Assembly: GCA_954870475.1 (NCBI GenBank)
Contig: OX940964.1
Span: forward strand, 9,397,865-9,461,864
Direction: 5' to 3'
DNA length: 64,000 nucleotides
From: Euphrasia confusa
Lineage: Eukaryota; Streptophyta; Magnoliopsida; Lamiales; Orobanchaceae
Below the pieces are notes generated by a model that did not search any database, was not told where the DNA came from, and saw only the letters and a program-made list of their open reading frames with translations. Below are positions 23,190-31,202 of the stretch, in pieces (position 1 is the first letter of the stretch; every line of letters begins with the position of its first letter). The position numbers were made by a program, and so were the translations under genes.

Positions 23190-23524
23190 CCGCGGGATAA
23201 ACCCGCGGCTGTCCAGTCGAGCCCCCACGAGGGGGCTCGCGATCGCACGAGGCGATCGCCGGGATGCGTCGCGCATCCCCGGGGCTGCTCGTAGCAGCCC
23301 CCCGGCGGTGAGTCCGGCGACTCACCGCCATCGCCGGGAGGAGGGGGCGACTGCCGCGGCACAAGCCCGCGGCTGCCCCCAGCGATCGACCACCGTGGTC
23401 GATCACAAGCCCCGGCTCCAGCCGGGGTCCCTTATACGCGCCGGCGGTCGAAACCCTAGGGTTCGACCGCCACCCTCGGCGTCCAGCCGAGGGGTTTCGT
23501 TGCGTGCGATCCCCGCCGGGGATC
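23190..23524 (-). other. Array of about 12 hairpins in the D LTR
   Basis: Read in order on plus: CCGCGGG/CCCGCGG, CGAGCCCCC/GGGGGCTCG, GCGATCGC/GCGATCGC, GGGATGC/GCATCCC, GGGGCTGCT/AGCAGCCCC, GGCGGTGAGTC/GACTCACCGCC, a CCGCGG-rich pair, GATCGACCAC/GTGGTCGATC, CCCCGGC/GCCGGGG, GGTCGAA/TTCGACC, CCCTCGGC/GCCGAGGG, GATCCCC/GGGGATC. Loops are 1-8 nt and stems nearly abut. Confidence 0.85.
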
Positions 23525-23833
23525 TCTCGGCCTCCGCGGTCCGGTGATCTTCGATCACCACCGCGAGGTCGATCCTCGTCCACGGGGTTCGTCCCTCGGA
23601 TCTTGGTTCATGATATTTTCACGATAATTAAATGATAAAATCATAAAGAGGGTTTTACGATTTACCTCGTTCTCGTTGTTCGGAAAAACGAAGAACTCAA
23701 TTTGACGACCTTGAGATCTTCCGACGTATTCCTTGCACTAGCCCGGACGTCGTGTGGGCGACGATCTACCGAACTCCATGGATCCTCCTCTCTACTTTCT
23801 CTCTCTAGAATTGTGATCTTCAAGTTATGAGAA

Positions 23834-23838
23834 TAGAG
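23834..23838. repeat. Target site duplication TAGAG, left copy (element E)
   Basis: TAGAG before the E LTR, repeated at 32891-32895; joining the flanks restores the D LTR. Confidence 0.92.
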
Positions 23839-24766
23839 TGCTGGAGTAGTATACTTAATGTCTAGATTTGAGTATTCTGAACTCCTTGTACACTTTCATT
23901 TACCTATTAAATACAAACATTCATTTGCTTTTAATTATTGTTAATTAAATTTATGCAAATTATAGTCCTGGATTCTATACGTTGTAGTTAGTATGGTGTG
24001 TCGGGCCCACACAGAAGATCATACTATCGGTTACTCGTATTTAATCGAACAGATGCTCACGACCTAGATGGACACGGACCAATCCATCGGTATAGTCGTT
24101 GTGTGAGAGAGAAAATAATTTGTCTTAATTATTTTATCACACTTGTACACTTGGTGTATTGAGCGGATCGATTGAGACTCATCAATTAGGTTTGCTCGGC
24201 GATAATTGATTTGAGACTCAGTGTATTTTATTCTTAATCCCCGATACAATTGCGGGTGTGTATATTTAGTATAAGTGACTTTGATTTTCCAAAGGAATTG
24301 ACCGGTTTAATTATTGGGTCAATTACCGGTTAAGTTGGGTCACTATATTTTATATATGGCATGCCGTGAATTCTTGACGGGACAGTGTATCCCGGAAGGG
24401 TTGATAATATCCCCGAGATGAGCTCATAAGGATTTATTATGTAAACCTCGCGAGTGGATTTAATTCCGCATAATAAATAAGGTTGAGTGGTACTAGTCTC
24501 GGATAAAAGAGATGAATAAATTTATTAAGCAATAAATAAATTTTATTCATGGATATTTATATCTTAAATACACGGAATAAATAATACTACCGGAGAAATA
24601 TTATTTGGATATAATATGGTTTAATATTGGGAGTGCAATTAATTTATATAGTGGAAAATAAATTAATTAATATTGATAAGGATTAATGGACTTGGGCAGT
24701 GGGCTCAATTTAATCTTCAATATTGGAAGCCCAATATTCCACCTCCTTTAGATCCCCTACGTAGCC

Positions 24767-24774
24767 TATAAAAG
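24767..24774 (+). promoter_or_regulatory. LTR TATA box of element E
   Basis: TATAAAAG within CCTACGTAGCCTATAAAAGCACTAC, a block shared with B, C, D and (as TATATAAG) G. Transcription would start near 24797-24805. I found no ATG between there and the predicted splice donor. Confidence 0.75.
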
Positions 24775-25056
24775 CACTACATGGCCTTCATAATTCATAA
24801 GACAAGATTATCACACTTGATATTCTAGAGAGTTGAAGGAGATCCATAGGAGTTCGATAGATCGTCGCCCACCCGACGTTCGAACGGAGTGCAAGGAATA
24901 CGTGGGAAGATTCAAAGGTCGTCTTGATTTCGTTTCTCCGAACAACGAATCGAAAGGTAAAAATCTAAACGCCCTTGATTTTGTTCGATTTGATTTATCG
25001 AGAATACCGTAGAACGAAGATCCGAGGATCGAATCCCGGAACGAGGGTCGAGCCGG

Positions 25057-25392
25057 GCGGTGGTGGTCGAACCACCGGACCGCCGGCGGCTCGTGGATCC
25101 CGCGTGTGGATCGCGCACGGAAATCCTCGGCTGGGAGCCGAGGATCGATCGGACCCCTACGGGGCCGATCGCTGGGAGCTGCGGGGTTACCCGCAGCGAC
25201 TCGTAGCGAGCTGCGGGGTTACCCGCAGCGACTCGTAGCGAGCTGCGGGTTTACCCGCAGCGACTCGTAGCGAGCTGCGGGGTTACCCGCAGCGGGTCGC
25301 TGGGGACGAGCCCCAGCCATGCGAGCAGCGGATCAACGGATCCGCTGCGGGGATGCCGTGAGGCATCCCGTGCGATCGCTGGGAGCGATCGC
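25057..25392 (+). other. Hairpin array in the E LTR
   Basis: CGGTGGT/ACCACCG, TCCTCGGC/GCCGAGGA, CGATCGG/CCGATCG, repeated GCTGCGGG/CCCGCAGC, GCTGGGG/CCCCAGC, GCAGCGGATC/GATCCGCTGC (overlapping), GGATGCC/GGCATCC and GCGATCGCT/AGCGATCGC follow one another. In an unspliced RNA this would be a row of about ten hairpins just upstream of the primer site. Confidence 0.85.
25177..25294 (+). repeat. 32-bp tandem repeat (3 full copies plus 22 bp)
   Basis: Unit AGCTGCGGGGTTACCCGCAG plus CGACTCGTAGCG; copies at 25177, 25209, 25241 (one substitution) and a partial at 25273. Each unit carries one GCTGCGGG/CCCGCAGC hairpin. The 3' LTR has one unit fewer (from 32541). Confidence 0.93.
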
Positions 25393-25560
25393 GGGTTCCC
25401 GCGGGGGTGCGGCTGGGCGCGCACGCGTCCTCGGGCGCGTTGTGTGTTCGGTCGAGCCCCGGCTCGCGTGGACTCGTGATTTCTCCGGCAATCGAGGTTT
25501 TTTGATCGGGTTATTATTTTCCGCAAATTTTAATAGCCCGGGATATCGAATTCCAACAAT

Positions 25561-25573
25561 TGGTATTAGAGAG
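25561..25573 (+). other. Primer binding site of element E (altered)
   Basis: TGGTATTAGAGAG, 2 nt after the LTR. Other copies have TGGTATCAGAGC, so one C-to-T change lies inside the tRNA-iMet match. Confidence 0.85.
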
Positions 25574-26809
25574 TGGTTTGCGTTCGCGGTATTTTCGATA
25601 AAATTGTTCTACCTTGCAGGGTTCCGACTATTATGGCTTGATTTATTATTTGTTTAATTTATTTTGTCATGATTGTTGGTTTGATTAAACTCTCGGACAT
25701 GTCGAGATTCGTTTTTGGTGGTGAATGCTTGTAATAGTAAAAATTCGGGGGTTGATCGAATTTAGGATTTATTATTACGTTCTACGTTTTTCCGGAAATT
25801 GTATAGGGTCGATTTCATGTATAGAATCGATACCGGATTGTAATTTAGATTATGTAATTTATTTTGCGTTGGATCGATGCCGAAACGACCGCCGGAGAAG
25901 ACGCGTGACGAAGGAGATGATCGTGAGGGTGAACGGGACAAGGATCGACCAACCCCATGGTCGATCCCATGAGGATCGATCGACCCTTGCATGGAGGGGC
26001 CGCCGGCAATGGTGGCCGGCCACCTCCTAGGCGTGGGTCGAGGGTGGTCCGGGGATCCCCACCCCGGGCTATCCCGGTCCGGAAATTTACTTTCCTAATT
26101 GGTTCGGATTTTTCCTATTTGAGTATTCCTATTTTTGGGAATTCTCATGGATTAGGAAAAGAATTAATTTAAATTAATTTTATTTCCTTATTCTATTATG
26201 GAAGTCTTCTAGAGTATTCCGAGTTCTACTTGGAATAGGATCCTAGAGATTTAATAGAATTGGAAAGGAATAAAAGTTAATTTGGGATTGATTTATTTCC
26301 TAATTGATTATTCCTATTTTATAGGAATTTTCATAGTAATGGGAATTAATTAATCTTGGAAAGTAGAAGAGTCCTAAACTGTTTTATTTCCTTATTTCAT
26401 TATGGAAATCATCTAGAATATTCCAAGTGGGTCTTGGATAGATTATTCTAGAGATTTAATGAAATAGAAAGGGAAAATAAAATAAATAAAAATATTAATA
26501 ATATTTAATTTTATTTTTGATTTATTCGATTGACTTAATTATTATTAATTAAGTATCTTTTGGATTTATTAAAAATAAATAGATTTAAATATTGGAAATT
26601 AATATTCTCGTCACATGGAGCATTCAAGAAACGAAGACTAAAGACTAGAAGATGCGTACGGAGATGGAGTAAAGCCATAATAGTCGGAAAATAATATTCT
26701 AGTAATTATTTTGACTATGTGATAATACTATGTGCTTTATTACATGTATGCATGCTATATGTGTTTACTTTTGTGCACTAGACAGCGTATCCCTTTATTG
26801 TAAAAAGCT

Positions 26810-26837
26810 AAGTGGGAAAGGGTATGGAAACATACCC
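26810..26837 (+). other. Leader polypurine-like tract plus GAAA hairpin (E)
   Basis: AAGTGGGAAAG followed by GGGTATG-GAAA-CATACCC (26820-26837), with CATGGTCTCC directly after. The same arrangement occurs in B, D, F, G and H. Confidence 0.82.
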
Positions 26838-27255
26838 ATGGTCTCCATTGCTGCTCTCTTGGTGACTTTTATAAACTTTTGAAGTTTATATAGATAAGTT
26901 ATTGGAGGAGAGTTCTTTTAATTCCTCTTACAAGAAACATTGATTAAGTTTATCAAACAATGCCTAATTTGTCTTTCCAAAGCTGATTTCAAGTCGACTC
27001 ATTCTCACCCCGGGGAGTGGAATGGAGCCAGAGCCACTTGGTCATGTCGAGGACACAAATTAGAGGCAGTCGTACCATTCTTTGATAGATGGATCGATTG
27101 TCTGCTCGGCTCCCTCATTTATGAGAGATAGGGTTGTTCGCATGGTGAATCACTGGTTAGAAACTTCGAGTTTCACTTATGATTCTCCGCGTCTTGATTT
27201 ACAAGATCAAATGGGTCAAGTAATTGGATTTCAATTGTATAAGTCTTTTGGTATG

Positions 27256-27550
27256 GTAAACGTCCACACTATCGTGGCTTGCTATATCGAATGGGACTTT
27301 AGAACGATTGATGTAGACAGTTATAGAAGGGAGTGAAGGATTCGTGTGTCAACGTAAACGTCCACACTATCGTGGCTTGCGGTGATGTGCGAGTCTCAAA
27401 CAAACTTCTTAGTACTGAGTAATGGTTAACACTTAGGTACGCTTCATAGTATTCCTCCCATCGAGGTAACGCTATTGATGATGTACGACCGAAGAAAATC
27501 TAATTGCTAAATCATTTGGGTGGGTAAACGTCCACACTATCGTGGCTTGC
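27256..27550 (+). repeat. Three stem-loop repeats in the leader of E
   Basis: Copies at 27256-27282, 27354-27380 and 27524-27550: GTAAACGTCCAC-ACTATC-GTGGCTTGC, identical in all three. CCAC pairs with GTGG and GTAA with TTGC. The flanks of copy 1 (GGTATG, TATATC) can extend the helix. Confidence 0.9.
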
Positions 27551-27658
27551 CTTACCTGATGGGATTTTAGATGTGATAAGTGATTTAATGATGTTATTTA
27601 AGGGAGATAATATCGGATATTAAATTGTTTGTTTGTTTTATGTGCTTATAGGTTAGGA

Positions 27659-30600
27659 ATGACTGTGACCCCACTTTGTGATATACTTAAAGATGAAAAC
27701 TCACTGGTTCCATATAGTACTGATTGGAAAAGAAATCTAGACATTGTTCAGACTGTCAAGCTTTCTGAATCCACTGTTGTTCCAACTACGTTGAGACATG
27801 GTGTGGAAGCTAGGCAAGAAGTGTTTAACATACCCACGGAATCGTTCCTCAATGAGTCCCTTGAAAACGGCTCGGCGAAAGCGATTTTTGTGCGTAAGTT
27901 AAGAGAAACACGAGCTCTTGTGGCTAGGCTAAAAGAAAAGCGTGCAAAGAAACCCAGTGGTTTAAAATCACGGATTGGGAAAGGCAAGCCGTTAGGCAGA
28001 TGCTTTCGATGCAAACAGTTTGGGCACTGGAGGTCTGATTGTCCTCTCATCAAAGGTACGAAATTTTCCTTAGTCACTGAAACATTATCAGTGGTGTTAT
28101 CTACCAGCACCTTGTGTGTAGATACGGGGGCCACTGATCATGTCTGCAATTCATTGCAGGGGTTCCAGGAAACCCGGAGACTTAGAGAGGGAGAGATCGT
28201 GGTCTACATGGGCAATGCCGCGAGGGTGGCGGCTGTTGCAGTGGGAGACGTTCACTTACGCTTCAGTAGTGATAGGGTTTTAGTTTTACATAATTGTCTT
28301 TATGTACCCAACTTTAGAAAGAATTTAATTTCGGTTTCTAAACTTATTATGAATGGATACTCTGTCTCTTTTGACCACTCGGTGATCATAAGAAGAAACA
28401 GTGAGATTATCTGTTCTGGTACATTGGTGGACGATTTGTATGTGCTAAATCCTGAGTCTAACACGATGCAACTAACCGAGAGTAATAACACGTCTACGAA
28501 CACCAATAAAAGAAAGGAACCTTCTAAAATGAATCAATTATACTTGTGGCATCTAAGGCTAGGTCATATAAACTCGAATAGGCTTCAAAGGTTGAAAGCT
28601 GATGGTCTAATCATCGATGTTGAAGGAGAGGACCTTCCGACCTGCGAATCCTGTTTAGAGGGTAAAATGACCAAGCGTTCTTTTTCTGGTAAAGGACGGA
28701 GGGCTGAACAAGTATTGGATTTGATTCACTCTGATGTATGCGGACCTATGTCTACTCAGGCAAGGGGAGGGTACGAGTATTTCATCACTTTCACTGATGA
28801 TTACTCAAGGTATGGATTTGTATACCTGATGCGCCGCAAGAGCGAATCCTTTGACAAGTTCAAGGAGTTCAAGGCTTTTGCGGAGAACCTTCAAGGTAAA
28901 TCCATTAAATGCCTGCGATCTGATCGCGGAGGCGAGTACCTGTCTGGAGAATTCAAGGCATACTTAGCAGAGAATGGGATTGATTCCCAAATGACATCAC
29001 CATATACTCCTCAGCAGAATGGTGTGTCAGAAAGAAGGAATAGGACTCTTATGGAGATGGTGCGTTCGATGATGAGTTATTCGGACTTACCTACAATGTT
29101 CTGGGGACATGCCTTGGAAACAGCAGCGCACATTCTAAACTTGGTTCCATCCAAAACGGTTCCTTCAACACCCATGGAACGATGGAGCGGGCGCAAGCCT
29201 AGCTTGAGACACGTTCGGATCTGGGGGTGCCCTGCACATGTGTTGAAGGTAGGTGCCGATAAATTAGAACCTCGTACTGAAGTGCGGTTGTTTATAGTAT
29301 ATCCTAGAGGAACTAAGGGTGGCATGTTCTATAGTCCTACGGACCAGAAGATCGTTATTAGTACTAACGCTCGGTTCTTAGAAGAAGACTATGTCATGGA
29401 CCACAAGCCCAAAAGTGACATAATACTTGATGAGTTGAGAGGTAACAAGGAAGACTTAGATACAGCCGAACCGAGTATAGATACACCACTAGAATCTGCA
29501 CCTGACACTGTCACTGTTAATACACCGGAACGCCGTCGTAGTGGGAGGGTTGTTAAGCAACCAGACCGATGGATTGGACTGGGTGAGTCTTCGGACTCTG
29601 GACCTGGAGTTCATGAAATCGATCCCTGGACCTATGATGAGGCGGTACAAGATATAGATGCGCCTTCTTGGAAGAAAGCGATGAAATCCGAAATTGAATC
29701 TATGGATTCTAATAAAGTCTGGGATCTTGTAGAACCACCAAGCGGCGTAAAGCCAATTGGGTGTAAATGGGTCTACAAGAGAAAGAGAGGATCTGACGGA
29801 AAGGTTGAAACCTTTAAAGCTCGGCTTGTTGCGAAAGGATATACTCAGAAAGAGGGAATCGATTATGAGGAGACCTTCTCGCCGGTAGCCAAGATAAAGT
29901 CGATCCGGATTCTCTTATCCATAGCAGCTCATATGGATTATGAGGTGTGGCAAATGGATGTCAAGACAGCTTTCCTAAATGGAAGTCTTGACGAGACGAT
30001 TTATATGAAACAACCAGAAGGATTCATTGCTAAGGGGCGAGATCATCTAGTGTGCAAGCTTAATCGATCCATTTATGGATTGAAACAAGCCTCGAGATCG
30101 TGGAACCTGCGGTTTGACGAAGTAGTCCAATCTTTTGGATTCAGTCAAAGCATGGACGAATCGTGTGTGTATTGGAAACGTGATGGGAAAAAGGTGGTGT
30201 TTCTCGTGCTTTATGTAGACGACATTCTTCTCATTGGCAACAGTGTGAAAATGTTATCAGACATAAAGGGATGGTTGTCTAGACAATTCGATATGAAAGA
30301 TTTGGGAGAAGTCGGGCATGTTCTAGGGATCAAGGTTATAAGGGATCGCCGGAATAGAACATTGTACCTATCCCAGCAATCTTACATAGACACGATTCTG
30401 GCTCGTTTTAACATGCAAGATTCCAAGAAGGGTGAGCTGCCCTTCAGTAAAGGAACTTATCTTTCTAAGGAGATGTGTCCTCAGACACAAAAGGAGAAAG
30501 ATGAAATGAAAGCAGTTCCCTACGCTTCGGCTGTGGGAAGCTTGATGTATGCAATGTTATGCACGAGGCCTGATATCTGCTATGCAGTCGGCGTAGTAGC

Positions 30601-30769
30601 GAGATGTCAGAGTAACCCTGGAAAAGCTCATTGGACTGCCGTAAAGAGCATTTTCAAGTATTTGCGAAATACTAGGGATTATGTTCTAAGTTACGGGGCA
30701 GACAATCTGATTCCTTTGGGTTACACAGATTCGGATTTCCAAGCTGATAAGGACCGGTGTAAGTCGTGA
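27659..30769 (+). CDS. Gag-Pol polyprotein of Copia element E, lacking most of RNase H
   Basis: The frame is open from 27629, but the ATG at 27659 (MTVTPL) is preferred because it aligns with F and H and follows the predicted acceptor. Numbering from 27629: shortened Gag about 11-120; zinc knuckle CFRCKQFGHWRSDC 125-138; protease DTGA 165-168; integrase zinc ligands His308, His313, Cys339 and Cys342, and DDE residues Asp369, Asp432 and Glu468 (35-residue spacing kept); RT about 690-930 with Asp777 and YVDD 862-865. RNase H starts (GYTDSD) but stops at a TGA after DKDRCKS, where B reads on. Intact Copia Pol continues about 150 residues further. Gag lacks most of the usual capsid-like core, so assembly would probably need another element's Gag. 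Confidence 0.92.
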   Translation: MTVTPLCDILKDENSLVPYSTDWKRNLDIVQTVKLSESTVVPTTLRHGVEARQEVFNIPTESFLNESLENGSAKAIFVRKLRETRALVARLKEKRAKKPSGLKSRIGKGKPLGRCFRCKQFGHWRSDCPLIKGTKFSLVTETLSVVLSTSTLCVDTGATDHVCNSLQGFQETRRLREGEIVVYMGNAARVAAVAVGDVHLRFSSDRVLVLHNCLYVPNFRKNLISVSKLIMNGYSVSFDHSVIIRRNSEIICSGTLVDDLYVLNPESNTMQLTESNNTSTNTNKRKEPSKMNQLYLWHLRLGHINSNRLQRLKADGLIIDVEGEDLPTCESCLEGKMTKRSFSGKGRRAEQVLDLIHSDVCGPMSTQARGGYEYFITFTDDYSRYGFVYLMRRKSESFDKFKEFKAFAENLQGKSIKCLRSDRGGEYLSGEFKAYLAENGIDSQMTSPYTPQQNGVSERRNRTLMEMVRSMMSYSDLPTMFWGHALETAAHILNLVPSKTVPSTPMERWSGRKPSLRHVRIWGCPAHVLKVGADKLEPRTEVRLFIVYPRGTKGGMFYSPTDQKIVISTNARFLEEDYVMDHKPKSDIILDELRGNKEDLDTAEPSIDTPLESAPDTVTVNTPERRRSGRVVKQPDRWIGLGESSDSGPGVHEIDPWTYDEAVQDIDAPSWKKAMKSEIESMDSNKVWDLVEPPSGVKPIGCKWVYKRKRGSDGKVETFKARLVAKGYTQKEGIDYEETFSPVAKIKSIRILLSIAAHMDYEVWQMDVKTAFLNGSLDETIYMKQPEGFIAKGRDHLVCKLNRSIYGLKQASRSWNLRFDEVVQSFGFSQSMDESCVYWKRDGKKVVFLVLYVDDILLIGNSVKMLSDIKGWLSRQFDMKDLGEVGHVLGIKVIRDRRNRTLYLSQQSYIDTILARFNMQDSKKGELPFSKGTYLSKEMCPQTQKEKDEMKAVPYASAVGSLMYAMLCTRPDICYAVGVVARCQSNPGKAHWTAVKSIFKYLRNTRDYVLSYGADNLIPLGYTDSDFQADKDRCKS

Positions 30770-31191
30770 TCAGGCTATGTGTTTCACTATTAAAGGAGGA
30801 GGAGTTTTTAACATGGAAGAGTGATAAGCACGATGCTTTTCGGACTCTCCCATGGGTAACCAAATAGCGGCCTCAGAGGCAGCGGAAGATTTGGTATGGC
30901 TCCGGTATTACCTCTGGGACTTAGATGTGATTCTTAGTTTACCAAAGGCTATGTAAATAGCGGTGCAGTGGCAAACTTTAAGAGATCACGAGTCCATGAG
31001 TTTAAGATAACACATAGGGCAAGTACCACCTGATACGAGTTATCGTCAGAGGGACGATGCAGTAGTCACCAAGATAGCTTGAGAGCGGCAACCTAGATTG
31101 CTCATTCACTTGGTACTTCTTGGAAGTACAGTTTAAGCACGTGATGAGTATGGGAGTCGGGAGTTTGGAAGATAAGACTAGACCTTAGTAT
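30770..31191 (+). pseudogene. Decayed RNase H tail of element E
   Basis: Recognisable at nucleotide level (CAGAGGCAGCGGAAG, GCAAGTACCACCTGATACGAG) but without a frame. It matches the decayed tails of C, D and G closely and the intact tail of B poorly from about 30785 on, which suggests a recombination junction. Confidence 0.8.
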
Positions 31192-31202
31192 AAGTGGGAG
31201 AT
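31192..31202 (+). other. Polypurine tract of element E
   Basis: AAGTGGGAGAT directly before the 3' LTR. Confidence 0.9.

Larger units (their letters stand above)
23006..23838 (-). repeat. 3' LTR of D, piece 1
   Basis: First 833 bp of the LTR up to the insertion of E. It includes a donor-like GAG|GTAAATCG (near 23665) and the densest hairpin array of this LTR type (23190-23524). Confidence 0.9.
23839..25558 (+). repeat. 5' LTR of element E
   Basis: 1720 bp, TGCTGG to CCAACA. U3 dyad at 23990-24025; conserved CACTTGTACACTTGGTGTA near 24140; TATAAAAG at 24767-24774; splice donor AAAG|GTAAAA with GT at 24957-24958; hairpin array 25057-25392; three full copies plus one partial copy of a 32-bp repeat from 25177. 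Confidence 0.95.
24957..27651 (+). other. Predicted leader intron of element E
   Basis: Donor AAAG|GTAAAA; acceptor TTTGTTTTATGTGCTTATAG|GTTAGG; length 2695 nt. The gag ATG is at 27659, 7 nt after the acceptor. The predicted first exon (about 155 nt) is free of ATG, while the intron contains many. It removes the hairpin array, primer site, purine tract and stem-loop repeats. Supported by equivalent sites in B, F and G; untested at RNA level. Confidence 0.65.
25574..27658 (+). other. 5' leader of element E (no gene)
   Basis: GC-rich patch with GATCGACCA/TGGTCGATC (25940-25980), AT-rich stretch (26090-26700), polypurine-like tract plus GAAA hairpin (26810-26837), conserved CCCCGGGGAGTGGAATGGAGCC block (around 27010-27032), three stem-loop repeats (27256-27550) and the splice acceptor. 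Only short chance frames. Confidence 0.82.

Noticed and set aside
24064..24249. Small frame repeated in both LTRs of E (and 31428-31613)
   Set aside because: It appears twice because the LTR is duplicated, lies upstream of the TATA box and has no counterpart in the other LTR families.
27256..27550. CRISPR-like array
   Set aside because: Only three copies with unequal spacers, in a plant retrotransposon leader; CRISPR is prokaryotic.
27748..28134. Antisense frames over gag-pol (also 17245-17628, 56935-57198, 61055-61312, 61138-61677)
   Set aside because: Shadows of the true coding strand, repeated in each copy of pol.
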